Shown: piece by piece, positions 20,030-31,090 of the stretch
How the letters are laid out: each line of letters opens with the position of its first letter
Position numbering within the stretch: position 1 is the first letter of the stretch
Assembly: GCA_949752735.1 (NCBI GenBank)
Contig: OX457047.1
Span: 5,986,166-6,050,165, forward strand
Reading direction: 5' to 3'
DNA length: 64,000 nucleotides
Origin: Lumbricus terrestris
Lineage: Eukaryota; Annelida; Clitellata; Crassiclitellata; Lumbricidae
The notes under the pieces: generated by a model
The model's input: the letters and a program-made list of their open reading frames with translations, nothing else
Told to the model about the DNA's origin: nothing
Databases searched by the model: none
Translations under genes and position numbers: made by a program

Positions 20030-20689
20030 CAGGAGAGTCAATTAATCAATTAATCAACTTTCGTTTACTCAAAAAGTCTAGGCTTACAGATCGCAGTTTT
20101 TGCATTTAACTGACCACGTTTAATAATTTAGTCAATAATATGTTATACACTAACGACAATCTCACTGCATCTACGTCTTTTAGATCAATAGAAATCACTT
20201 AACTACATTTTGTTTTTGATTACGTGCTGCATGTTAAGATCGTGATGTTGTATGATATTGGCATTGGTAGGCGTAGCAGCCGCATGAAATCTTGGACACT
20301 GGCGGGACTTGTTTCATGATAGTAAACAAAAGCAGCAGTCTTCGAGACCTGTGTTAGCAACTTCATTATTTTACCTATAGCATCGACACTTGATGGCGGA
20401 CGATTGTTTGTCTTGCCTTACTGTATACACTGTATGTTCCTTTTCCACATTGATGTTATTGGGATGAGCGTCTTTTGTTGGCTGTCAACTTTCCATGTTT
20501 TTCTGTATTTTAGAAATGTTATGTAATCTCTGCCTGGGTTCGGTTTGACATCAATGTTTTAAAATAAACGAAGGTCATCATCGTACTTCACAACAGCCTA
20601 TTATGTTTCAGCCACAGCACAACGGTAGACACTCCTCGCCTCTCGCTTTCTCTGTCAGTGAAACTAACTTAGGCCTACATGGTTGAACC

Positions 20690-20745
20690 GTTGGATCCAG
20701 ATTTGACGAGGACTTATGACAACAGAGGAAAAATTTGTTTGGTAT
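20690..20745 (+). repeat. Short dispersed repeat with GGATCC start, diverged
   Basis: GGATCCAGATTTGACGAGG and TTATGACAACAGAGG, then a diverged remainder. Confidence 0.65.
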
Positions 20746-20836
20746 AGCGCAGCAATCTAACTAATCTGACTTACGTACATGTAATTTGTAAGCTAGATTA
20801 AATTTCTCTGTAACATTATTGCAGAGAAATTCTGCG

Positions 20837-20873
20837 TAATTATACGTTTGGATTAAAACCATTGAAAGGTGTT
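20837..20873 (+). promoter_or_regulatory. TATA-like + AGGTGTT pair
   Basis: TAATTATACG at 20837 and TTGAAAGGTGTTTAA with AGGTGT at 20867, spacing 26-30 bp. Confidence 0.5.
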
Positions 20874-20993
20874 TAAACAGATCGTAACATTATTTGGTAG
20901 AATTGTTAGCTTAACGACATCTTGCGGCAGTGTGGGTCGTTAACCTCGTTTTATATGTCGATTACAATTAATTTTCAAGCTCTTACTTTTAGT

Positions 20994-21171
20994 CAGTGCC
21001 TAAAGTGTGGAAAAATAAGTGCCTGGACGCCTCTTACCTCCCCAAAAGAAGTGCCTGGACGCCCCTTACCCTTCTAGTCTGTGCTCGCCTATAAGTGGCT
21101 GGACGGCGTTCAGATTTTACAACAAGTGCATGGACGCCGTCCATGACCGTCCAGGCACACTTTAAGCCCTG
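20994..21171 (-). mobile_element. hAT MITE, family 3, perfect 8-bp TSD
   Basis: Begins CAGTGCCTAAAGTGTGG and ends CACACTTTAAGCCCTG, flanked by CTTTTAGT at 20986-20993 and 21172-21179. The interior repeats AAGTGCCTGGACGCC. 178 bp, non-coding. Opposite-orientation copy at 23885-24063. Confidence 0.93.
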
Positions 21172-21562
21172 CTTTTAGTCCAGAAACACAGCAAATAATT
21201 ATTAGCAGTAGTTCACTCGTTTGACATTTTTCGTTGAGTTCAAGGCAAGTTCAAAGCAAATTAACTTAATTCTGTTCATCGCGCTTTCGATGAATTTTGA
21301 CTTTTTGTTGCTCTGATGAGAGATTTGCATATTTTAAAAGCAACCGTAGAGCGATGCCAAAGACTACAGTATTTGGCAGGAAGACAGAGAGTTAATTTGT
21401 GCTTGAGGACGTCGTATCGTCCCTACAATTATATAGTAATTAACAACACCCTCCTTCTTATCAAGGCTTCGTACTTGCACTGCCAGACTGCGGTGGTTGT
21501 TTTGAGTTTATTCGCCCTAATTATTTAGTCATCCATCGCATTGGTAATTGCAATGGCGCCAT

Positions 21563-21655
21563 TGATGGATGGATCCGATTTGACCAGGGTCTATGACAAC
21601 TGAGGTCATTACCCTGCATGGACAGAAATTTGTTCGGCATATTACAGCACTTGTT
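21563..21655 (+). repeat. Short dispersed repeat, near complete
   Basis: Preceded by ATGGATGGATGGATCCG, then GACCAGGGTCTATGACAAC, GGACAGAAATTTGTTCGGC and ATATTACAGCACTT. Confidence 0.8.
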
Positions 21656-22389
21656 AGCTACGTAGTCTAGAGGTCTATGCTTATCTTCTTAATAACTATC
21701 AACGACTAAGCGATTGTTTTGTAATTTATATAGTTTTTTTGTAAAGTTAAAAATGATATTTACATGCTTGCCGTCTGTTACATCACCTACACACAAAGAT
21801 AGTCTAGGCAGATTCTAGGTGATTCTGCGCGACTCATTGACTTGCTGATTAGCCTGATTAGACCTATTGCACATAATTCAAAATTATTGCTGACGATTGC
21901 AGTAATTTCAGAGCAGGTGTTATTTATATTCTTTAGCACAATTATTAAACCGTTAGGCATATTCAATCGTGATAATCGACGCCGTCGGCGTAACATCAAA
22001 CTCCGTCAAAGGCAAATTATATAGCATATAGACAATCTATTATAAAGGTGTTTAATACCAGCCTTTTCTCGTCGTAGCCCTGTTTTAAGAATTTCCGCAT
22101 TTTCTTTCCTGAAGAATCATATATTTGCCAGAGATTGAACATAAATTTTAACGGCGCTCTACGCTACGCCATCCTTTCCGTCGCGTGGTAGAAGTTGTCG
22201 TCCACTCGCTCGCTAGATGGCCGCACGACTTTCTCGGACGAACTGACTGATCATCTGACTTGAATACTTGATCCAGAGTTTAGCAACAGGTCAAGACATG
22301 AAAGGCCGTTTTGCAATACTACAACTCAACTCTGCCCGACTGACTTAACTTCTAGCTAATATATAAACTGATTAAGCTTAAATCGGGAG
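21656..22389. other. Unannotated DNA
   Basis: No coding or repeat signal recognised except the TATA/AGGTGTT pair at 22018. Confidence 0.5.
22018..22052 (+). promoter_or_regulatory. TATA + AGGTGTT pair
   Basis: TATATAGC at 22018 and TTATAAAGGTGTTTAA with AGGTGT at 22046, spacing 28 bp. Confidence 0.65.
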
Positions 22390-23450
22390 TCCACGGAGCC
22401 CATTGCAATCCTTGACCCTTAATGTGTACGTTTTGACATCAAAATGAGAATTCCAAGTGAACTGAAAGCCGAGATATTGACAAATCCACATTTTTAGTCG
22501 GCCATTTTGGAAAATGGCCGCTATTTAGGCCTTGGGTAAATTTGGGATAGTTCCATTGGAATCCTTGACCTTAAGTGTGTTTGTTTTAACACCATGATGG
22601 TGATTCTAAGTGAATTGGAAGCTGAGATATTGAAATATCTGTAAGTTGGTCGGCCATCAAAATACATGGGATACTAAGCATGAAGACCGTACCTCAAGTT
22701 ACTGCGTTTTTGCTTAGCACCATGATACCTAAATTGCGTGACTGTTAATTTCATTTCCTTTTTTCTTGTTCCCGGACAGATACCATTTCCTTGCTTCTAG
22801 ATATGATAGATTATGTTGTCAGGATGTGAAAACAAGTGTTAACTCAATAACGGAAAAAAATTAATTACTGTCTTTTTGCTTAGCACGGCAGTATAGGTTT
22901 CATTTCCACTGTTATTCCACCTTTTAGGGATGCAAAATTATGGCAATAATGGAAAATGACGGCCATTTTGGACGCCATCTTGATTTTCAGAAAGGGCTCT
23001 TGACGAATTGCTGACTGACTCTTGGTATCTCATTCCATTCACACCCCTTCACCTATCCTAAAAAGTCACCCTTATACGAGCTATTTTCATGTGATAACTA
23101 AAGACCTTGGAAAATGACAACCATTTATGACGCCATCGTTTTTTTAAATAGAGATCCTGAAGCATTGTTTGGCATGTTTGGTATCTCATTCTACTCATAG
23201 TTCTACATCTATCCTGAATAATTCAGCTTGATTGGTTATATCCACATTTTGATTGAATGTTCCTGTAATATATCCAATGGGAGGAGAATGGAAAAATTGG
23301 GGAATTCCTATTTTTTTCATCTGGCACCATATCACATTTTTCTTAGAATTTCTTCCGGAACTCAAAATTATGGTTTTTTTTCTTGTAGCACCAAGATGTA
23401 CAATGTTACATTAGCAACCGTGTCGACTCTGCTTTTGACCGTAACTTAAT
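22390..23450. repeat. Internally repeated GGCCATTTTGG-type sequence
   Basis: Two or three diverged units of about 160-200 bp each containing TGGAATCCTTGACCTTAAGT-like, AGTGAACTGAAAGCCGAGATA-like and GGCCATTTTGGAAAATGGCC words, plus TTGGTATCTCATTC repeats. A perfect 22-bp palindrome sits at about 22498-22519. Looks like the interior of an unidentified DNA transposon; no ends were recognised. Confidence 0.6.
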
Positions 23451-23884
23451 ACAAATTGGCGGCGCTGCTCGAGAAACGTCGAACTTTAAACACCCGAATA
23501 ATCAAGACAGCTTCTTTATAAATAAAGGCCCTATGACAACTTCAGTCATGCTGCCGAGTGTGTGAGAATAACATTTATTCAGAACTGTAAAATATTGTCA
23601 ACGAATGTCTGTCGACGGCGGTGGATTATGTTGTTATTAGCTGCTGCCTTAAAAACAATGGATTCATCCATTTGTGGCATTCATATCATTATATACTCTG
23701 AACGCATAGTCTCTGACGTTGAAGCGCGTCGGGTTCTTCATTCTGCAAGGATGGTCAACTCCTAGTTCTACGGACTCGCCTAGCTACCAGGCAACGTCGA
23801 GCTTTCTCAGTATGCCTATCTGGATTGTTACATCTGTTCAAGGCATCTGAGTTATCAGACTTTGTCTCATAAATCTCTTAAGCT

Positions 23885-24063
23885 CAGGGCTTAAAGTGTG
23901 GCTGGACGGTCATGGACGGCGTCCATGCATTCATTATAAAATCTTAACGCCGTCCAGCCACTTATTGGCCAGCAATGACTGGAAAAGTAAGGGGCGTCCA
24001 GGCACTTCTTTTGGAAAGATAAGGGGCGTCCAGGCACTTATTTTTTTCACACTTTAAGTACTG
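23885..24063 (+). mobile_element. hAT MITE, family 3, perfect 8-bp TSD
   Basis: CAGGGCTTAAAGTGTGG to CACACTTTAAGTACTG, flanked by CTTAAGCT at 23877-23884 and 24064-24071. 179 bp, non-coding, same family as 20994-21171. Confidence 0.93.
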
Positions 24064-24082
24064 CTTAAGCTTAAGTCTTTTG

Positions 24083-24196
24083 ATGGGGTGGGAGGGCTCC
24101 TGAGTGTGCTTCTTGATGGGCGATATATATGACCATATAATGAATGAATGAGCGAATGTGAATGAATGGGTAATGAATGAATGGATGAATGAATGC
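24083..24196 (+). mobile_element. Diverged LINE tail with (GAAT)n
   Basis: GGGAGGGCTCCTGAGTGTG, TTCTTGATGGGCGATATAT, then (GAAT)n. A decayed form of the CR1/L2-like tail. Confidence 0.6.
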
Positions 24197-24571
24197 ACTT
24201 GCGGATTGGGGATCGAGCGAACTACATAGTTGTAATTTCAGTTTAACGTCACTGTGTGGTTGATAACAAAGAGCATTAGCGACGCCCTCCTCCTTTAAGT
24301 CAGGCTTGGTACTGGCACTTTCAGAGTGCAACCAGTGGCCAAGAAATATCGAGCGAAGTGGATTGCTAATTTTTATATATAAACAAGTTCAAACGCAGCA
24401 TCTTCAGCTGTTTCAATCGCTGGCGTAATATCTCCTTCTTATCTTAAGATTTCCTTATCTATTTCTGTCTTTCGGTTAGTTGGCATGACAACACGCGTGT
24501 CACAGTAGAAAGTGCCAAATAAACAACCAAACAATCTACCATCGTCTTTCAGTTTGGTTTGTCCCATGATT

Positions 24572-24789
<218 letters not shown>

Positions 24790-25311
24790 TACGGTAGCGG
24801 TAGAGAAAACAACAACGGTAACTATAGCGATAACGGTAACGATAATCAATGTCATAAAAATGGAGAGCGCTTCTATAGGGAGATATTTCCTATTGATCCT
24901 GCCTTTATAAAAAAAACTCCTCATTGACGATATTGACCTTGATCAATAGGTCATCAACAGCCATGACCTGGACATGACCACACCGTCGACCGCAACTGCC
25001 TCTCCCTCTTTCGATATTGGCTTCATCAACAGTTGCATAGAAATGGGGGGGGGGAAATATCCTCAGTTTGATAGGACAGATGAAAAAAGATAATAATTCG
25101 AATATCGCCAATCAGCTGATCAAAGTTATTCCTTGAAACCGTTTTCGGTACAAAATTCTATCTTGAACGACAAGAATCCGTATATATAAGACTGGCATAA
25201 AATCGAAACTATTTGCGTCCCAAACACTGTATTCCATCGGCGACCTTCAAATTTATGAAGAATTCATTGTCAGAAGAGGAAGATAACTGGATGTTCTCAA
25301 ACCGGAAAACT

Positions 25312-25344
25312 TATACAAAAGATTGATTTCCTAAAAGAGGTGTC
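25312..25344 (+). promoter_or_regulatory. TATA-like + AGGTGTC pair
   Basis: TTATACAAAAG (TATAC at 25312) and TAAAAGAGGTGTCAC with AGGTGTC at 25338, spacing 26 bp. Confidence 0.5.
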
Positions 25345-25569
25345 ACAAATTGAACCCTAGAAGCAGTTTCAGTTTGATCATCTCCCAGAGTGCAATCAGT
25401 AGCGCGTCAGTCAACATTAGAAACAGACAATTCTCCATTAAACCACCGATCTGTCCACAAGATGCTCCGATCTATGAGACCGGAAGTGACTCTACGCGCA
25501 CACTTCCATCTCTATCGATTTTTATACTTCTATCGTTTTGTTACCTGCATGTATTCAGAAGATATACAG

Positions 25570-25740
25570 TAGTGGCGGTAGTGGTTATCGGTGGCTATGA
25601 CTGCAACGGTAGAGATAACTGTAACGGTATCGGTAGTGGTAGTGGTAACGTCATCGATAGCGGTCGCGGTAACGACAACGGTAACCGTACCGATAACGAT
25701 GACGATAGCAATAATCAATGGCATCGGTATGGACAATGAC
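25570..25740. repeat. Degenerate GGTAACGGTA low-complexity tract
   Basis: Irregular GGTAACG, GGTAGTGG and ACGATAACG words. The open frames on both strands lack any recognisable motif. Confidence 0.6.
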
Positions 25741-25837
25741 AATAACATGGAGAGCGGTTCTACATGCAGACATTTCCTATTGATCCAGCCTTCATAACAA
25801 ACTACGCCAATGTTTGCATTCTGATTTTTTTCATCCA

Positions 25838-25975
25838 TTCTACAGCGCGGACACAGCATTGGAGTTTTCCACCGAAACGACGATCGAGGTGAAGTGGGTT
25901 AAAACCTGGAAAATTCGAGCTCCAAGAAAACCCACCGCAATTATACCACAGCGTTCCTCAGGCCAGTCCCAGTCG
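25838..25975 (-). mobile_element. SINE fragment, diverged
   Basis: CTACAGCGCGGACACAGCAT, GGAGTTTTCC and CGAGGTGAAGTGG align with the body of the SINE at 2534-2742. The tRNA head is degraded. Confidence 0.6.
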
Positions 25976-25986
25976 ATTAACTGAAA

Positions 25987-25987
<1 letters not shown>

Positions 25988-26055
<68 letters not shown>
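25988..26055. repeat. (TA)n microsatellite
   Basis: Uninterrupted TA dinucleotides for about 66 bp. Confidence 0.95.
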
Positions 26056-26057
<2 letters not shown>

Positions 26058-26174
26058 CTAGCGACTGTACAACTCCAACTATGCCACTGTTGGAAGTTTG
26101 AAATGAAGTTTTTTTAAATTAGGTGATCCACGTTGTTCAACAGAACGCGAAGCGCTCCAGTAAAACGCGTAATT

Positions 26175-26210
26175 TATTTATAATGAGCGAGTTTACTTGT
26201 TAAAGGTGTC
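26175..26210 (+). promoter_or_regulatory. TATA-like + AGGTGTC pair
   Basis: TATTTATAATG at 26175 and GTTAAAGGTGTCTAAAT with AGGTGTC at 26204, spacing 29 bp. Confidence 0.6.
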
Positions 26211-26529
26211 TAAATATCATTATGTCTGATGATTGGTCTTATAAACCAGAGATAAATTTATCTCAGGCAGCCATGTATTATTGACTTTTTTTTACTAAGT
26301 GATACGTTTATGTTGTGTATTCGAATATAATTCCAATTCTGTCTTAATCTTATCGAGTGCGTTAAAGCGCCCGTAATTAATGGAGTTGTAGGCTGTTGTT
26401 ATAAGGAAGTCCATATCTTTTGTCAAAGGTAAAAAGATTACTGAGCACGTCTATCTTCGGAGCCCCAAGAAGCAAATTAGCTCCACAAATCTTTGATCTG
26501 CTATCAGAAATAGACGTTACAATGAATTA

Positions 26530-26640
26530 TTTGTAATAATAATTTCCTTTATTCAATAATCCTGTTACAATGTAGGTGCTTGAAACAATTCACGCGAACG
26601 CAAATAACAGGATACATAAAATCCAAACAACTTAGAGAAT
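26530..26640 (-). mobile_element. SINE second-family tail fragment
   Basis: On the minus strand it shares GTGAATTGTTTCAAG, ACATTGTAACAGGATT and an ATTATTATT tail with 18105-18395. Confidence 0.5.
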
Positions 26641-26924
26641 AGACATCCTGCAATACAGGGCGCTAAGAGCGGCCTATAAAGCACGTCTATCCTATAAAAA
26701 TATAGACCCCTACGGACTTTGGGATCCTCTCTCCATGCCAGTGCGTTATCTAATGCGTGGGTTATTGTCCTGTTACCGAGTCAAATAAAAACAATAAAAA
26801 CTTCATAACACTGATGATAAAAACGTCTATCCTCTTACACGCTTACCGTGTACAAGACCTTGAGTCTTTCACTCACAATGACCCTCATTTTTATCATTAC
26901 ATGTTGGACTGCTGACCATGCGCC

Positions 26925-26995
26925 GCATTCATTCATTCGAGGGGACTACTCAGAAACGCTCTCGACTCTTGCACGGCAAAAAAGACAGTTTCGAG
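26925..26995 (-). mobile_element. LINE tail fragment
   Basis: CATTCATTCGAGGGGACTAC, TCAGAAACGCTCTCGACTC, then GACAGTTTCGAG directly joined to the (TA)n tract. Nearly identical to 27429-27545. Confidence 0.75.

Positions 26996-27070
<75 letters not shown>
26996..27070. repeat. (TA)n microsatellite
   Basis: About 72 bp of TA dinucleotides adjoining a LINE tail. Confidence 0.95.
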
Positions 27071-27071
<1 letters not shown>

Positions 27072-27142
27072 CTCGTTAGCTACGTCTAGCATAGAATAAT
27101 AAGTGTCCATAGCATTTTTAATAACTGATGATTAGCAAATTG

Positions 27143-27177
27143 AACACCTTCAATTGCACAAATTCATGGTATATAAG
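27143..27177 (-). promoter_or_regulatory. TATA + AGGTGTT pair
   Basis: Minus strand: CTTATATACC then TTGAAGGTGTTCAA, spacing about 26 bp (AGGTGT starts at 27149). Confidence 0.55.
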
Positions 27178-27344
27178 AGAATCTACAAGAATGGTTTTAT
27201 CTTGATTCACAACAAACAGTCTTCCACCCAAAATTTAGCTTCGGGGACGTTTTCTGTGCCTGCCATACAGTCCCATAATATTTAAGGAATATCAAATGGT
27301 TAATCGGTTTTCATGTATGTACGTAATAATGAACGAATGATATA

Positions 27345-27428
27345 GCGACACTTCAAGATGGTTGCTCGGAGGCGCTCTCGACTACATTGCGGACACTGAC
27401 TTGGAGTTGTACGCCGAAGCACATGCGC
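27345..27428 (-). mobile_element. SINE fragment
   Basis: GAGGCGCTCTCGACTACATT, GCGGACACTGACTTGGAGTT and CGCCGAAGCA correspond to the 3' half of the SINE at 2534-2742. Confidence 0.65.
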
Positions 27429-27545
27429 AATTCATTCATTCATTCATTCATTCATTCAAGAATTTATATAGCGCTTCTTCGAGGGGACTACTCAGAAACG
27501 CTCTCGACTCTAGCACGGCAAAAAAGACAGTTTCGAGTTTAGTAA
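27429..27545 (-). mobile_element. CR1/L2-like LINE 3' tail
   Basis: (ATTC)n at 27429-27459, then TTTATATAGCGCTTCTTCG and AAACGCTCTCGACTC. 5' truncated. Confidence 0.8.
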
Positions 27546-27760
27546 AAAAAAAATGTTTCAGTAATAACCCCAGCAAGTAGACGTAGGCCTGTGCATCATC
27601 AGCTTAACGCCATGGGCGTAACTTTCCCCGTAAAAGTGGTGGTGACTATTCCTTGGCACACAATTTTTCAGTTCATTCTTTTCTCAGCTTCCTGTACCCA
27701 AGCGGTTCTCAAACTTCATTTTTATTGTCCCCACCCCGTGTATTAGAGTCGTATAATTAA

Positions 27761-28727
27761 CCCTCGGGCTACCAAGAGGGGTGGTTGCCACCCCCTAGGT
27801 TTTTCGCAAATCAAACGCGTTCCGTCTGGAATAAAATTTTGAAAAAATTGGTAACTGTAGAGGGTTCATTGGGACACATTTTGAGCTAAAAATGTTGATG
27901 ATGCCCCATACCGTTCAAAAGTTACACCCGATATACCCAAGGTACCAGAGGGGGTACCCCCCCCCCTAGAATATCGTCTGTAACTTTTCCGCCCTTTAAT
28001 ATTAAGAGACACAAATTATACCATTCTATATAGGGAATGTGGGCTACATTTCCATGCTCACTGAGTTGTCTTTTGTCAACCGAAAGTGCTCAAAATAAAT
28101 TTAAATATATATAAAGGTGTTTTATTTTCATAAAACTGTCATGTTTTTTCTATTATAACTTATCCATAATTTAATTTTTAATAGAAATAAATTATGTCAT
28201 TCTTTAGAGGGCATTTAGGGCTATTTTTGTATACTAAATAATTTGTCTTTTGATGACCGGAAGTGCTCAAAATAAATTAAAAGGTGTGAAAATGTTGGGT
28301 TTTTTTACAACGCAAGCCGATATGTGTGCGTAAACGTTTTTCAGCGGTTAAAACATGTTTTTTTTTGTTTTGATTGAACAAAAAACCAGACTTATTACTA
28401 GTTTTTATAGTTGAATATTGGACTTTATTATAATTATGTAAACTACTTTTTATATATAAATCATGTATAAAACACACAGAATCTGATATATTCCCTATGC
28501 GTAAGTATACAATTTGTGGAATCGACGGGTACCCATGGTAAAAAATTCATAATTTCGAGGGGCATTCATATTTTCTAAACCTAAATATACGATTTTGTGC
28601 AAAAATGAATGCTGAATCAAATGGTGTATTAAGAGTTATGATATCTCAAACCAAACCCAAAATCCAGGGGGGTGGTAGCCACCCCCTTGGTAGTCAGTGT
28701 TACAAAAAAAGCTTGGTAGCCTGAGGG
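27761..28727 (+). mobile_element. piggyBac-like MITE copy B with TTAA TSD
   Basis: TTAA 27757-27760, CCCTCGGGCTACCAAG...CTTGGTAGCCTGAGGG, TTAA 28728-28731. 967 bp, about 16-bp TIRs with one mismatch. The interior has GGGG/CCCC runs beside both ends, GTGCTCAAAATAAATT twice and GGGTACCCATGG. No transposase. CCC-starting TIRs and TTAA duplications define piggyBac-type elements. Confidence 0.92.
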
Positions 28728-28765
28728 TTAAGGAGCAAAATTCAAAATATATGTATAGTTTTAAC

Positions 28766-29070
28766 CATGGGCGGAGACCTAGGGGGGGACAGGGAGGACG
28801 GTCCCCCCAATGAAAGTGTTGAGGGGGGACGGCCCATGCATTTGCCCCTCCCCAATCGTTGAGCGTCAAGACTAAAAAATAGGTCATCAACTTTTTTGGC
28901 GGCGAAAATAGAAAATTTCGTCGAGATTTGGCCAAATGACTAAAAATATTTCGTCAACTTTTTGGCGGCGAAAATAATTTTTTTTTGAGATTTCGCCGGT
29001 CGTCAGAAATTTTTTGGAAATTCTCGCGTCTTTCCGTTCCCCCAATTCTCGGCCCAGGTCTCCGCCTATG
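28766..29070. mobile_element. hAT MITE, family 4
   Basis: CATGGGCGGAGACCT at the left and AGGTCTCCGCCTATG at the right. Flanks GTTTTAAC and GTTTTAAT agree at 7 of 8 bases. Interior has two GGCGGCGAAAAT repeats and is non-coding. Confidence 0.8.
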
Positions 29071-29423
29071 GTTTTAATCATGTAATCATGTTAATAAAAA
29101 GGCACAATTGACAAATTGGTTATCTGATACACTAATGATATCGTCCTTATGGCCACATCATCGGAAGAACTGCGTTATGACATGACGTGGCGTGCGGTCC
29201 CATTAGACACCCATTAAACGTTATCAAACGACATGTTATAAATAGAGGATGCTGTTGCTCATAGTCAGTTGTCTCACGTTTTTAGAATAATCTGCCTTCT
29301 GAATTCGGTTCTGTTCCATTCATCCTCCAACCTTACTGGTCACACATGCACCATCAGCTTTTTAATGCTCCTTTGCCATATTTTCTTTGGCTTTCCGTTC
29401 AAAGTTAAAGTCTCATCTCTTTA

Positions 29424-29501
29424 GGTAAAAGATTATTGCAAAGTTGAAGATCACGTGAGACTCACGTGATCATCAACCTTGCAATAATCTTTCTCTACCT
29501 A
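29424..29501. repeat. Hairpin with CACGTG in both arms
   Basis: AAAGATTATTGCAAAGTTGA, AGATCACGTGAG and CTCACGTGATCA, TCAACCTTGCAATAATCTTT form a roughly 35-bp stem with few mismatches and almost no loop. Confidence 0.8.
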
Positions 29502-30046
29502 ACCGCGACCCACCACAGCTAATGTGCCACCGCTGACCCTTTGGTAGATTGGACAACGACCTCCTTCGCACAACTAGACAACACTTCTAGCTAGACACAG
29601 CGCTCGTGAATAAGCCGGTGCCCTGCCATTTGCTTTTTCGAGTGGCGCTTTACAAATGTGTAGATCACGATAGCGATATTATGTTTCGATTGGTTTCAAT
29701 CACAAATTGATATACAAAATTATACACTGACTGCAACGGAGGCAAAAAAAAGAATTAACTGATCATGCTCTGTTAAACTAACTAACCTACGTCTTAATTT
29801 TCTCCTGACCGTACCCAAAGTGAACATCATTGACATTATCCATCATCATCATCCGATTGTTTATTGACATCATTCTTATGGTAGCTTTGACCGTTGACGT
29901 CCTTTTGTTATCTTCCTCTTTTCTCTTTTTTCCGATTCTTGTTTCACTGTTTCTTTGTTTCTCTTTTGTTTGTTTGTTTGTCGCCGAAACGTCTCCTCGC
30001 ACAGACACCCTTTTTTAATACCATGTATTATATTTTGGTATTACTT

Positions 30047-30130
30047 GTGCTGTAATATGCCGAGCAAATTCCTGCCCAGGGTAACGGCCTCTGTTGTCAT
30101 AGACCCTGGTCAAATCGGATCCGTCCATCC
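30047..30130 (-). repeat. Short dispersed repeat, near complete
   Basis: TGCTGTAATATGCCGAGC, CCAGGGTAACGGCCTCTG, TTGTCATAGACCCTGGTC, GGATCCGTCCATCC. Confidence 0.85.
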
Positions 30131-30874
30131 AGCTCTTTTTTGCCTTTCTTGGCTTTTTTGTGCTTTTCTTGGCTCTTTTTGTCCTCTTTTTTTTCACATT
30201 CAGATTTATTAACATACATGAACAATCATCATTAACAGTTTCAAGATTCTAACATTAGCCGAAAAATTATATCCAATTTATAGCATTACTTTAAAGTGAC
30301 TTTTGTACACGCAACTATAATTGCCAATGTTGATCCTATAATTGCTAATGTTGAGCCTCAGTTAATTCGAAACTACTTCTGATCTTCCATGCTACTTCGA
30401 AATATAGAGGAGAATATTTGCAGCCATCTTCCAGCTAGTGAAGGTTTCTAAGATTTTGTGTCTTATTACTTTGGTCAAGGAAGTTTTTTATGCTGATTGT
30501 TTTTCGTTTCTAAAGGGCTTTGTATTGCAATAGTCAACGCGTTGGCTATTGTTTTTATTCACCTTTTCGCAACACCAATGTCACTCTGCTCTGTTCCAAA
30601 TGGTTGAGACTAGCACTGTCAGAGCAGGCTTACATGTACTAAAATAATGCACATTTCTACTGAAAACTAGATGCAATGAGTCACAAAATATGACGAATAC
30701 TAATCAAACTCCGTTTCATCATCATCACGATCCATGGGTAGAAAGATCGTATAAGAGTCAAATGCACACTGCACCATCGAGCTTAGACACCTTTATATCA
30801 AAATTTACAATGGCATATAAATTATTTGACCACTAATATGACTACCAATATTGCCGATTTAAGGTTTAAAACTG
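30131..30874. other. Unannotated DNA
   Basis: No gene or repeat recognised apart from the TATA/AGGTGTC pair at 30786. Confidence 0.5.
30786..30821 (-). promoter_or_regulatory. TATA + AGGTGTC pair
   Basis: Minus strand: TTTATATGCC then GATATAAAGGTGTCTAAG, spacing 27-28 bp (AGGTGTC starts at 30792). Confidence 0.65.
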
Positions 30875-30990
30875 TCTTGCTGGTCTAGTACCCTGCTCCT
30901 AAGTGCTGTAATATGCCGAGCAAATTTCTGTCCAGGGTAACGACCTCTGTTGTCATAGACCCTTGTCAATTCGGATCCATCCATCCATTG
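30875..30990 (-). repeat. Short dispersed repeat, longest copy
   Basis: Extends further 5' (GCTGGTCTAGTACCCTGCTC) than other copies, then the usual body and ATCCATCCATCC tail. The same extension (ACTAGACCAGC) is seen next to the copy at 19590. Confidence 0.85.
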
Positions 30991-31090
30991 CCGATGTCTT
31001 TTCATGAACATCATTTATTATCGGTGTCACGAATTCAACGTATAATTTTCACTTGATTGTATATATGCACTTGTTATAGCGTCCCTTACC

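Larger units (their letters stand above)
27703..29130 (+). mobile_element. hAT remnant split by two later insertions
   Basis: GCGGTTCTCAAACTTCATTT and ATTGTCCCCACCCCGTG match the left end of the hAT at 9948. Its sequence resumes as GGAGCAAAATTCAAAATATA after the piggyBac-like copy B, then as ATCATGTTAATAAAAAGGC after the MITE at 28766-29070. No right end was recognised. Confidence 0.6.
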
